Below are positions 1 to 5,819 of a stretch of 11,052 bases of DNA, piece by piece. Numbering within the stretch: position 1 is the first letter of the stretch; each line of letters begins with the position of its first letter. The stretch is from JBKCHH01 sp046302855 (GTDB lineage: Bacteria > Pseudomonadota > Alphaproteobacteria > Rickettsiales > UBA8987): the NCBI GenBank assembly GCA_046302855.1, contig JBKCHH010000033.1, positions 1-11,052 on the forward strand. The letters run 5' to 3'. A model generated the notes under the pieces. It worked only from the letters and a program-made list of their open reading frames with translations. It was not told where the DNA came from and did no database searches. A program made the translations under genes and the position numbers.

Positions 1-860
1 ATATCTACCTCTGCTTCACATAGTTTTGCAAGTTGCCTGCCCATTTCTTTTCTTAAATTATAGACAGATTTTTCAGCAAAAAAGCTATCTGGCCTTGCAA
101 AATAGACATATTCAAAAATGCAGAACTTTTCTTTTTTACTATCACTATAAATTTTGCTCTCTAGCTTGCCATCGCTAGTGATTCTAATAATTTCACCCGG
201 TTTTACTTCCCTTACATACTTTGCCCCTATTATATCTAGGGCGACAGTTTCTGAAGTTAAAACGAATGAATCTTTTAGTTTGCCAAGAACTAGTGGGCGA
301 ATGCCAAGCGGGTCTCGCAAACCAATAATTTCATTTTCAGATATACCAACTAGCGAAAAGCCACCTTTTATTTGATCCAAAGCTTCAATTAGGGAGGAAT
401 AAAAATCTTTTTTGTGAGAAGTAGCAATTAGGTGGATAATAACTTCTGAATCCATAGAGGTAGAAAAGATACTGCCCTCATTTACTAGCTTTTGACGCAA
501 ATCATTAGCATTTACTAAATTTCCATTGTGGGCTATGGCAATTTTGCCCTTAGAGGTTTCGGCAAAAATAGGCTGAATATTGTTTACGCCATTTTTATCA
601 CCACTGGTAGAATAGCGGTTATGCCCTATAGCAAAACTGCCGCGTAGCTTATCAATAACTTCTTTAGAAGAAAAATTATCTCCCACCTTGCCATAGGCTA
701 GGTGCTTATGAAAGGTTTCGCCATCAAAAGATACTATTCCACAAGCCTCTTGCCCCCTATGTTGCAGGGCGTGAAGACCCAAGGCTGTAAGGGCAGAAGC
801 ATCATTATTATTAGATACTGCAAAAACGCCACATTCTTCTTTAAACTTATCAAATGCCAT
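1..860 (-). CDS. purF: Amidophosphoribosyltransferase PurF, N-terminal part (cut by window edge)
   Basis: PurF makes phosphoribosylamine from PRPP and glutamine, the first committed step of de novo purine synthesis, in the cytoplasm. The frame read from the ATG at 860 stays open to the window edge (286 full codons; family length is roughly 470-500). It begins MAFDKFKEECGVF, so the Ntn-hydrolase nucleophile is Cys10 behind a nine-residue propeptide, as in the Bacillus-type enzyme and unlike the E. coli enzyme, which starts at the Cys. The glutaminase domain shows HNRYST (Arg82), HNGN (Asn112-Gly113, oxyanion hole), MDSE (Asp137) and GIRDPLGIRPL. Cys247, in CIFEYVYFARPDS, matches the first ligand of the 4Fe-4S cluster of the Bacillus-type family; the other ligands and the PRPP loop lie outside the window. 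No Shine-Dalgarno is visible before the ATG. It is divergent from sdhE. Identification is firm; the rest of the gene is not seen. Confidence 0.96.
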   Translation of the reverse strand, partial: MAFDKFKEECGVFAVSNNNDASALTALGLHALQHRGQEACGIVSFDGETFHKHLAYGKVGDNFSSKEVIDKLRGSFAIGHNRYSTSGDKNGVNNIQPIFAETSKGKIAIAHNGNLVNANDLRQKLVNEGSIFSTSMDSEVIIHLIATSHKKDFYSSLIEALDQIKGGFSLVGISENEIIGLRDPLGIRPLVLGKLKDSFVLTSETVALDIIGAKYVREVKPGEIIRITSDGKLESKIYSDSKKEKFCIFEYVYFARPDSFFAEKSVYNLRKEMGRQLAKLCEAEVD

Positions 861-942
861 TGTAGTTTTTTTTGCTTAAAGATTTCAAGAGCCTTCTATA
901 TAGTGCTATAAAATAATTACTCAAGCCATATGAGAGTTTTTT
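861..942. promoter_or_regulatory. Divergent purF/sdhE spacer with probable promoters
   Basis: This 82 bp AT-rich spacer lies between two divergent start codons, so it must hold promoters for both genes unless purF or sdhE is read from elsewhere. For sdhE the best match is a TATAAA at 907-912 with a weak TTTCAA at 883-888 (18 bp spacing). An alternative is TTGCTT at 872-877 with TCTATA at 895-900 (17 bp). GAGAG lies six bases before the sdhE ATG and could act as a weak ribosome binding site. No clear operator, such as a PurR-like palindrome, is visible. Promoter calls by eye in such AT-rich DNA are weak. Confidence 0.3.
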
Positions 943-1206
943 ATGAATAGGGAAATAAGAATAAAGAAATTGCTTTATCAAAGCTGGTATAGGGGAAACA
1001 GAGAAACTGATAAGATTTTGGGCAATTTTGCTAAAACTAATCTTACTAATTTTGATAATAGGCAATTAGATGAGTTTGAACAGATTCTACAAGAGCAAGA
1101 TGATGATATTTACGCTTGGGTTTCTCTACAGCTAGAAATTCCTAAAAGGTTAAAAAATAATAGTGTATTAAAGCAATTAATTATTCCTCAAAAGATTGTT
1201 TTTTAG
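943..1206 (+). CDS. sdhE: FAD assembly factor SdhE (succinate dehydrogenase flavinylation)
   Basis: SdhE (YgfY/Sdh5, DUF339 family) is a small cytoplasmic helical protein that promotes covalent attachment of FAD to the flavoprotein subunit of succinate dehydrogenase and related quinone-linked enzymes. The 87-residue product has the family length. It carries the diagnostic RGxxE motif at Arg17-Glu21 (YRGNRE), a conserved NFA just after it, then LDEFEQIL at 42-49 and the family-typical DDDIYAW at 53-59. The ATG at 943 is preceded by a weak GAGAG; an ATG slightly upstream (930) opens a different frame that stops at once. The gene ends with TAG and its last 30 bases overlap the 3' end of the opposite-strand exported-protein gene. 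The neighbourhood (etfAB nearby) fits a respiratory flavoprotein theme, though that may be coincidence. Confidence 0.9.
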   Translation: MNREIRIKKLLYQSWYRGNRETDKILGNFAKTNLTNFDNRQLDEFEQILQEQDDDIYAWVSLQLEIPKRLKNNSVLKQLIIPQKIVF

Positions 1207-1704
1207 AGTTGGTTTTTTAGTTTTTTCACCAAGCCAAATATTAAAAAATAATCTTGTGAAGCCTTTATCTTTTATTTCGCCAATTTTTTCATTATCAAAA
1301 TAAAAAACGCTGTGTCCTTGCTTGGTGGCAATTCCAACAATTTCAGAGCCATTTTTTACATCAGGAAATATTTCTAGCATTTGATTATGCCAAGTTTCTA
1401 GCTTTTCATCACTAATATTTTCCTGCCTTTTTATTTCATCTATAGAAGTATTGGCAATATCTTCGCCATTTATATGCCTTAAATACCTAATTTGCAGGGC
1501 GAAGGGCTTGTTTTTATTAAACTTACCATTTTCTGCATATAGGCCTGCATCATAAACATGTAGCCACATCCACTTTAACCTGCCTTCCCCCACTTTTTTG
1601 GGTGAGCCAATATATTGATTTAAAAAGTTAGGGGTTTTTAAGGTTTCGGCCCCGTTTAAATTAAGGGGCAACAAAATAAACAATAGAATTAATAGAGTTT
1701 TCAT
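1177..1704 (-). CDS. Exported chalcone-isomerase-like protein
   Basis: The 175-residue product has an N-terminal signal peptide: Lys2, a Leu/Ile-rich core at 4-16, and a plausible cleavage site after Ala19, so it is probably periplasmic. The mature part resembles the bacterial chalcone-isomerase-like fold family (Chalcone_3 type). Visible features are VGEGRLKWMWLHVYDAGLY at 38-56, the PFALQIRYLRHINGEDIANTSIDEI stretch at 67-91, and a C-terminal FNIWLGE at 154-160. Bacterial members are not flavonoid enzymes; some plant and yeast relatives bind fatty acids, and the bacterial role is unsettled. It is the last gene of the etf operon: its ATG overlaps the etfA TGA (ATGA, 4 bp), with no good Shine-Dalgarno, so translation is probably coupled. 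That coupling suggests, as inference only, a link to fatty-acid or flavin metabolism. The 3' end overlaps convergent sdhE. Confidence 0.82.
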   Translation of the reverse strand: MKTLLILLFILLPLNLNGAETLKTPNFLNQYIGSPKKVGEGRLKWMWLHVYDAGLYAENGKFNKNKPFALQIRYLRHINGEDIANTSIDEIKRQENISDEKLETWHNQMLEIFPDVKNGSEIVGIATKQGHSVFYFDNEKIGEIKDKGFTRLFFNIWLGEKTKKPTLKNNLLRNN

Positions 1705-2633
1705 AATTTCTGTTCAATTTCGGGGATTGCTTTAAATAAATCTTCCACCAAGCCATAGGTGGCTATTTCAAAAATTGGAGCTTGAGCATCTGTATTAATG
1801 GCAATTATTATTTTACTTTCTTTCATTCCCGCTAAATGTTGAATGGCACCACTTAAACCAATGGCAAAGTAGATTTCAGGAGCAACAATTTTGCCTGTTT
1901 GCCCTACTTGATAATCATTTGGTGCAAAGCCAGCATCAACTGCTGCTCTGGTTGCCCCAACGGCAGCCCCTAATTTTTTTGCAAAACCTTCAATTATTTT
2001 AAAATTCTCCTTACTTTTTACCCCCCTGCCACCACTTACCACAATTCTAGCGGAGGTTAATTCTGGCGAATCTGATTTTGTTTCATTAAGGCTTACGAAC
2101 TTGGTTTTAGTAAATTTTTTAGTAAATTGAATTTCTTGAGTTGATGCTTTATTATTTCCAATACTTGTTTTTTCAAAGCTGGAGGCTCTAACGGTTATAA
2201 TTTGGTTATTTTGATTACTCTGCACCGTTTCTATAGCATTACCGGCATAGGTTGGCCTTTTAAAGGTGGATGAATCTATAATTTCCGTAATTTCTGAAAT
2301 CATTTCAACATCTAATATACCAGCCAGCCTTGGCATAAAGTTCTTCGCCGTTGAAGAGGCAGATGCTAGAATAAAGTTATAGGTAGAGGCTATAGGAAGA
2401 ATTAAATCCACCACATCTTCCCCTATTTCATTTTTAAAGGCGGGGTTTTTGCAAATAATTACTTTATTCACCCCATCAATTTTTGTTGCCAGTTCAATTA
2501 ACTCATTGGAAATAACATCTTTAAAAAACAGCAGATGAATTTCACCACCTAGCTTTTTGCCAGCGGTAATTACCTTTAAGCTATTATCGTGAATTTTACT
2601 GTTGGCTATTTCTGCAATTATTAATATTTTCAT
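1701..2633 (-). CDS. etfA: Electron transfer flavoprotein subunit alpha
   Basis: EtfA pairs with EtfB in a soluble FAD-containing heterodimer that accepts electrons from acyl-CoA and other dehydrogenases and passes them to ETF:quinone oxidoreductase. The 310-residue length is typical of group I ETF. The N-terminal half (about 1-185) is the less conserved alpha/beta domain. The C-terminal FAD domain is nearly textbook: SARIVVSGGRGVKSKENF at 194-211, VGATRAAVDAG at 225-235, VGQTGK at 243-248, GLSGAIQHLAGM at 259-270, and INTDAQAPIFEIATYGLVED at 279-298. Asp in INTD and Gln in DAQAP are small departures from the commoner INKDPEAPIF. It follows the small membrane protein gene by 18 bp; a GGA eight bases before the ATG can serve as a ribosome binding site. 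It ends in TGA overlapping the next ATG. Confidence 0.97.
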   Translation of the reverse strand: MKILIIAEIANSKIHDNSLKVITAGKKLGGEIHLLFFKDVISNELIELATKIDGVNKVIICKNPAFKNEIGEDVVDLILPIASTYNFILASASSTAKNFMPRLAGILDVEMISEITEIIDSSTFKRPTYAGNAIETVQSNQNNQIITVRASSFEKTSIGNNKASTQEIQFTKKFTKTKFVSLNETKSDSPELTSARIVVSGGRGVKSKENFKIIEGFAKKLGAAVGATRAAVDAGFAPNDYQVGQTGKIVAPEIYFAIGLSGAIQHLAGMKESKIIIAINTDAQAPIFEIATYGLVEDLFKAIPEIEQKL

Positions 2634-2651
2634 AAAATTAATCCGTTTTTA

Positions 2652-3053
2652 TTAATCAGGTTCCATTATTCTTTTTTCCACAATCTTATCATTTTCTATA
2701 CGATAATAGCCGATTGTAACCTTAGTGCGAATAATTGGTAGGCGTTTTGGAATATCTTCTAACCTATCCCAAATATAAACCTCGCAGTTATCTAGCCCAT
2801 TGTAATTGTGTTCATAGCAAATTGCCCGCACTGCGTCTGATTGAAGTTTGAATTTCCCTTTTAAAGAAGTATCATACATATAGGCAAAATGCACATTAGC
2901 TTCACTTCTAACCCATCTTATGCCAAGGCTATCTTTTTTTAATAACAAGGCACGGATAGATTTTTCAAAATCCACATGCTTTTTTTCTTTAAAATAATAG
3001 ACAACCGCGGCACCAAGCAAAGCCACTATAAGAAAAATCCCTACATTTCGCAT
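2652..3053 (-). CDS. Small membrane-anchored protein of unknown function between etfB and etfA
   Basis: I do not recognise this 133-residue protein. It has one N-terminal hydrophobic segment (about residues 5-20, IFLIVALLGAAVVYYF-like, followed by KEKK). The basic residues after the segment and the lack of a clear cleavage site leave the orientation open: an uncleaved anchor is likelier than a cleaved signal. The remaining roughly 110 residues are mixed and soluble-looking, with Cys79 and Cys90 flanking an EHNYNGLDN stretch, a spacing that would allow a disulphide if exported. The C-terminus is strongly charged (ENDKIVEKRIMEPD). The gene is real by position: its ATG shares one base with the etfB stop (TAATG), an AGG at 3061-3063 sits seven bases upstream of that ATG, and etfA starts 18 bp after its stop. 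A role near the ETF is inferred from position alone. Confidence 0.75.
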   Translation of the reverse strand: MRNVGIFLIVALLGAAVVYYFKEKKHVDFEKSIRALLLKKDSLGIRWVRSEANVHFAYMYDTSLKGKFKLQSDAVRAICYEHNYNGLDNCEVYIWDRLEDIPKRLPIIRTKVTIGYYRIENDKIVEKRIMEPD

Positions 3054-3802
3054 TATATTACCTGTTTTAATATGGTTATTAGTTCATCAACTGATTTTAC
3101 CTTTATGCCAGCTTTTCTTTTTACTGGCGCTTCAGTTTTTAAAATTTTTAGGTGAGAATTTAAGCTTATTTGCAAAGTTTCAGGGTTTATTACCTCAATA
3201 GGTTTACTTCTTGCCTTGATAATATTTGGTAGGGCAACATATCTTGGCGTATTTAGCCTTAAATCGGTGGTAATAACGGCTGGAATTGCAAGAGATAGAG
3301 TTTCTAAGCCACCATCAACTTCCCTTGTTACTTGTAAAGTTTCGCCCTCTACCTGCACCTTAGAAGCAAAGGTTGCCTGCGGCCAGTTTAAAATACCAGC
3401 TAAGATTTGCCCAGTTTGATTAGCATCATCATCAATTGCCTGTTTGCCAGTAATTACTAAATTAAAATTTTTCGCCTCAATAATTTTTTTCAATATTTTA
3501 GCGGCTTGCAAAGAAAACAAAGGCTTATCATAAAGAACATGAATGGCGAAATCTGCACCCATAGCGAGGGCTTGCCTTAAAACATCTTCACACTTTTTTT
3601 CACCAATAGTAATGGCAGTAATTGCGTCTGCGAACCCCTTTTCTTTTAGGCGTAATGCCTCTTCTAAAGCAATTTCATCAAAGGGATTGGGGGACATTTT
3701 AACATTATCCGTAACCACCCCGCTTAAATCATCCTTAACCCTTATTTTTACATTATAATCTATTACTCTTTTTATGGGGACAAGTATATTTAGCTTAGAC
3801 AT
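3053..3802 (-). CDS. etfB: Electron transfer flavoprotein subunit beta
   Basis: EtfB is the AMP-binding partner of EtfA. The 249 residues match the family length and start in the usual way (NILVPIKRVIDYNVKIRVK at 5-23). The adenine-nucleotide segment GKQAIDDDANQTGQ lies at 119-132, followed by an REVDGG at 160-165 and AIPAVITTDLRLNTPRY at 172-188. The docking loop that contacts partner dehydrogenases is present at 187-200 (RYVALPNIIKARSK), with Leu191 matching the key leucine known from the mammalian protein. This makes it a group I, housekeeping-type ETF rather than a bifurcating one. It is the first gene of a four-gene minus-strand unit, with a good -10 box 28 bases upstream of the ATG and no obvious Shine-Dalgarno. 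Its TAA shares a base with the next ATG. Confidence 0.97.
   Translation of the reverse strand: MSKLNILVPIKRVIDYNVKIRVKDDLSGVVTDNVKMSPNPFDEIALEEALRLKEKGFADAITAITIGEKKCEDVLRQALAMGADFAIHVLYDKPLFSLQAAKILKKIIEAKNFNLVITGKQAIDDDANQTGQILAGILNWPQATFASKVQVEGETLQVTREVDGGLETLSLAIPAVITTDLRLNTPRYVALPNIIKARSKPIEVINPETLQISLNSHLKILKTEAPVKRKAGIKVKSVDELITILKQVI
3061..3063 (-). promoter_or_regulatory. Ribosome binding site (AGG) supporting the start of the etfB-etfA intervening gene
   Basis: Read on the minus strand, ACAGG lies within the last codons of etfB, with AGG exactly seven bases before the ATG at 3053. It is one of the few properly spaced Shine-Dalgarno-like sites in the window and supports the reality and the start of the 133-residue protein. 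Confidence 0.5.
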
Positions 3803-3830
3803 CGCAAACTATATGTTTTTTGTAGAGTTA

Positions 3831-3836
3831 ATTATA
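3831..3836 (-). promoter_or_regulatory. Probable -10 box (TATAAT) of the etfB operon
   Basis: The minus strand reads TATAAT here, a perfect sigma-70 -10 hexamer, 28 bases before the etfB ATG. This would give a 5' leader of about 20 bases. The -35 region at 16-18 bp spacing is poor and very AT-rich (AAATTA-like). The position after the stop of the preceding gene, with a 62 bp gap, is right for an operon promoter. An exact TATAAT is not rare by chance in DNA this rich in A and T. Confidence 0.45.
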
Positions 3837-3840
3837 AAAG

Positions 3841-3864
3841 ATTAAAAAACAATTAATTTTTAAT
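3841..3864 (-). repeat. AT-only inverted repeat after the 149-residue gene, possible weak terminator
   Basis: ATTAAAAA at 3841-3848 and TTTTTAAT at 3857-3864 are perfect complements (8 bp arms, 8-base spacer), starting directly after the stop codon of the upstream gene. The stem contains no G or C, so as a terminator it would be weak. It also covers the -35 region of the presumed etfB promoter. It may be chance in AT-rich DNA. Confidence 0.3.
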
Positions 3865-4314
3865 TTACCAAGGCTCATCATCTGAATTAAATTGATTAAC
3901 GGTCTTATCTTTTTTAAACAAGCCTGTTATTTTTTGGGGGGCTTTTGGAAAAGGGGGTTTTTTAACAGGGGGCTTAGGCTTTAAGAACTTTATAGCCTTA
4001 TTATTTGTTGGAATACTAGCTTCATCTTTTAAATTTTCATTTAAGTATTGTTTAACCTGCTCTTCCTCAAAATTAGTCTTAGCACCATATAGCCTTTCCA
4101 TCTCTTGTTTTACTTCAGTTGTTGGTTCTTGCGTGCCAATTTCATATTTTTTTATCTCGCCAAATTCACTTAAATTATAACTACCCGTTTTTTCTGCCAC
4201 GGCAAATTCCATATATTTATCTTCTGGAATTAATGCATAGGCATAAAAATCTCTGCCATCTTGCAAAATACCTTGTGTTAGAACTAGAATTTTTTGTTGT
4301 TCAGTATCTGTCAT
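3865..4314 (-). CDS. Uncharacterised cytoplasmic protein coupled to aroC
   Basis: I do not recognise this 149-residue protein with confidence. It has no signal peptide or membrane segment. The N-terminal half looks like a small folded domain: a strand (ILVLTQGIL, 9-17), then DGRDFYAYALIPEDKYMEF at 19-37, GSYNLSEFGEIKKYEIG at 44-60 and a helical VKQEMERLYG at 68-77. An acidic helix-like stretch follows (NFEEEQVKQYLNENLKDE, 81-98). The last 45 residues look disordered: a Lys/Pro-rich run at 108-128 with repeated KPP/KKPP/PKAP units, a basic GLFKKDK and an acidic DDEPW end. The tail could bind another protein or nucleic acid, but nothing shows which. Its ATG overlaps the aroC TGA by 4 bp (ATGA) and no Shine-Dalgarno is visible, so translation probably depends on aroC. 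It need not have a shikimate role. Confidence 0.75.
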   Translation of the reverse strand: MTDTEQQKILVLTQGILQDGRDFYAYALIPEDKYMEFAVAEKTGSYNLSEFGEIKKYEIGTQEPTTEVKQEMERLYGAKTNFEEEQVKQYLNENLKDEASIPTNNKAIKFLKPKPPVKKPPFPKAPQKITGLFKKDKTVNQFNSDDEPW

Positions 4315-5396
4315 AAAGCTTGTGATTTATGCCTTAAAGCGTGGTCTGCTAAAATACAGGCCAACATTGCTTCACCTACTGGAACTGCCCTTATGCCAAC
4401 GCAGGGGTCATGCCTGCCTTTAGTTTGAATGGTGGTTTCTTTATTCTTTTCATTTATGGTATGGGTTTCTTTTAAAATTGAGGAGGTTGGTTTAATAGCA
4501 AAGCGAACAACTAGGTTTTGCCCAGAAGAGATACCACCTAGCGTTCCACCATTATTATTATGAGAAAAAATCACTTTTTTGTTCTTAAAGAACATTTCAT
4601 CTGCCACCTCACTTCCCTTAGCGAAAGCAGATTCAATCCCGGAGCCAATTTCAACTGATTTTACGGCATTTATCCCCATTAAACCGCTAGCAATATCTGC
4701 ATCTAACTTGCCATAGATGGGTTCGCCCAAACCAACTGGCATATTTTCTACAACAACTTCTACCATTGCTCCAACGGAATCGCCAGATTTTCTAAGGGAA
4801 AGCAAATATTCTTCCCACAATGGCACAATTTGTTTATCGGGTGAGAAAAAGGGGTTATTATTAATTTCTTTGTTTTGCCAATTTTTCCTATCAATTTTAT
4901 GTTCGCCAATTTGAATTAAGGCACCGGTAATTTTAATATTATTTTTAGGATATAACTTATCTAAAACCTTTCTAGCCACCGCCCCACTTGCTACCCGCAT
5001 GGCTGTTTCCCTTGCGGAACTTCTACCCCCACCCCTATAATCACGAATACCATATTTAGCAAAATAGGTGTAATCGGCGTGACCTGGGCGGAACTTATCT
5101 TTTATATCACCATAATCTTTAGATTTTTGATCTTGGTTGTAAATAATAAGGGAAATTGGCGTGCCAGTGGTTTTGCCTTCAAAAACTCCACTTAGAATTT
5201 CTACCCTATCTTCCTCTTGCCTTTGGGTTACAAACTTTGAGGAGCCGGGTTTTCTTTTATCTAGATATACTTGGATATCGGCTTCATTAAGCGAAATAAG
5301 TGGTGGAACGCCATCTATCACTGCCCCTATTGCTTTTCCATGGCTTTCACCCCAAGTGGTGAATCTAAATCTTTGTCCAAAGGTGTTAAATGACAT
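4311..5396 (-). CDS. aroC: Chorismate synthase
   Basis: AroC converts EPSP to chorismate using reduced FMN, the last step of the shikimate pathway and the branch point to aromatic amino acids, folate and quinones. The 361-residue length is normal. All family signatures are present: GESHG at 16-20 with His19, RPGHADYTYFAKYG at 103-116 with His106, RSSARETAMRVASGA at 125-139, and GRHDPCVGIRAVPVGEAM at 327-344. His19 and His106 correspond to the two catalytic histidines described for the family. The product begins MSFNTFGQRFRFTTWGESHG, the usual start, although no Shine-Dalgarno precedes the ATG. It is divergent from folB across 71 bp and overlaps the next minus-strand gene by 4 bp. It lies beside a folate gene that ultimately depends on chorismate-derived p-aminobenzoate, a plausible functional pairing. 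Confidence 0.97.
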   Translation of the reverse strand: MSFNTFGQRFRFTTWGESHGKAIGAVIDGVPPLISLNEADIQVYLDKRKPGSSKFVTQRQEEDRVEILSGVFEGKTTGTPISLIIYNQDQKSKDYGDIKDKFRPGHADYTYFAKYGIRDYRGGGRSSARETAMRVASGAVARKVLDKLYPKNNIKITGALIQIGEHKIDRKNWQNKEINNNPFFSPDKQIVPLWEEYLLSLRKSGDSVGAMVEVVVENMPVGLGEPIYGKLDADIASGLMGINAVKSVEIGSGIESAFAKGSEVADEMFFKNKKVIFSHNNNGGTLGGISSGQNLVVRFAIKPTSSILKETHTINEKNKETTIQTKGRHDPCVGIRAVPVGEAMLACILADHALRHKSQAL

Positions 5397-5467
5397 ATAG
5401 AGTAAATAATTGCTTTTAGTAATAACTTAGGTTTTTATATCAAACAATCATAAAAAATATAAAAACC
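5397..5467. promoter_or_regulatory. Divergent aroC/folB spacer with presumed promoters
   Basis: This spacer of 71 bp separates two divergent start codons and must carry both promoters. For folB a TTGCTT at 5410-5415 with TTTATA at 5434-5439 (18 bp spacing) is the best pair. On the aroC side several TATAAA-like strings exist, but none has a convincing -35. A perfect inverted repeat fills its right half and is listed separately. No Shine-Dalgarno precedes either ATG, suggesting short leaders or leaderless starts. Confidence 0.3.
5430..5467. repeat. Perfect 11 bp inverted repeat abutting the folB start codon
   Basis: GGTTTTTATAT at 5430-5440 is exactly complementary to ATATAAAAACC at 5457-5467, with a 16-base spacer; the right arm ends one base before the folB ATG. 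The pairing does not extend outward (A against A) or inward (C against A). It could be an operator for a dimeric regulator between aroC and folB, or an mRNA hairpin masking the folB start if transcription begins upstream of 5430. The arms are mostly A/T, so some chance similarity is expected, but the GG/CC ends make it more specific. Confidence 0.5.
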
Positions 5468-5818
5468 ATGCTAATTACTATAACAAATATAAAGCTAAAA
5501 ACAATTGTTGGAGCTTGGGCTTGGGAGAAAAAGCAGAAACAACCAGTTATTATCAACTGCTTTATTGAATATGGAACTGACAAGGCTTTAAAATCTGATA
5601 GTATAAAAGATGCCCTTGATTATTACGAACTCACTAAAGAAATTACAAGTAAGGTAAAGGAAAAGGATTTTGAACTGCTAGAAAAACTAACTGATTTTAT
5701 TCTGCAAATTATTCTTACCAAAGATAAGGTAAAATGGGCGAAGGTCGAAGTGCATAAACCAAAGGCTCTGCGTCCCTTTGCCAAAACTGTTTCAATTACC
5801 GCGGAAGGCAAAAAATAA
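5468..5818 (+). CDS. folB: Dihydroneopterin aldolase
   Basis: FolB cleaves dihydroneopterin to 6-hydroxymethyl-dihydropterin and glycolaldehyde in folate synthesis. The 116-residue product matches the family length (about 115-125) and pattern: NIKLKTIVGAWAWEKKQKQPV at 7-27 with Glu20, SIKDALDYYEL at 45-55 with the Asp51-Tyr52 pair, ELLEKLTDFIL at 69-79 with Glu72, and KVEVHKPKALRPFAKTVSI at 92-110 with Lys97 in the catalytic KP. These positions correspond to the pterin-binding glutamates, active-site tyrosine and catalytic lysine of the family. GAWAWE replaces the more usual GVYAWER-like string, a mild variation. No Shine-Dalgarno lies before the ATG; instead the arm of an inverted repeat abuts it. 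addB begins one base after its TAA, so the two are probably co-transcribed although unrelated in function. Confidence 0.92.
   Translation: MLITITNIKLKTIVGAWAWEKKQKQPVIINCFIEYGTDKALKSDSIKDALDYYELTKEITSKVKEKDFELLEKLTDFILQIILTKDKVKWAKVEVHKPKALRPFAKTVSITAEGKK
5803..5808 (+). promoter_or_regulatory. Candidate ribosome binding site for addB
   Basis: GGAAGG within the last codons of folB ends 11 bases before the ATG at 5820. The spacing is somewhat long but it is the strongest Shine-Dalgarno-like string near that start. It favours 5820 over an upstream in-frame TTG at 5778, which lies inside folB. Confidence 0.4.
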
Positions 5819-5819
5819 A

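Noticed and set aside
154..375. 73-codon plus-strand frame inside purF
   Set aside because: It is antisense to the conserved glutaminase domain of purF, which is clearly the coding strand.
850..1065. 71-codon minus-strand frame across the purF/sdhE spacer and the start of sdhE
   Set aside because: It is antisense to the conserved RGxxE region of sdhE and overlaps the purF start; its translation is low-complexity and there is no supporting start signal.
1200..1240. Repeated T-runs after sdhE as an intrinsic terminator
   Set aside because: The T-runs are preceded by no G/C-containing stem, and the region codes for the C-terminus of the opposite-strand gene.
1177..1704. Reading the chalcone-isomerase-like gene as a flavonoid-pathway enzyme
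   Set aside because: It is an exported bacterial family member with no flavonoid genes near it; the fold alone does not imply that reaction.
5778..5819. In-frame TTG that would extend AddB by 14 residues
   Set aside because: It lies inside folB, lacks a ribosome binding site, and the ATG at 5820 gives the normal AddB N-terminus (MQVFNITPDK) directly after the folB stop.
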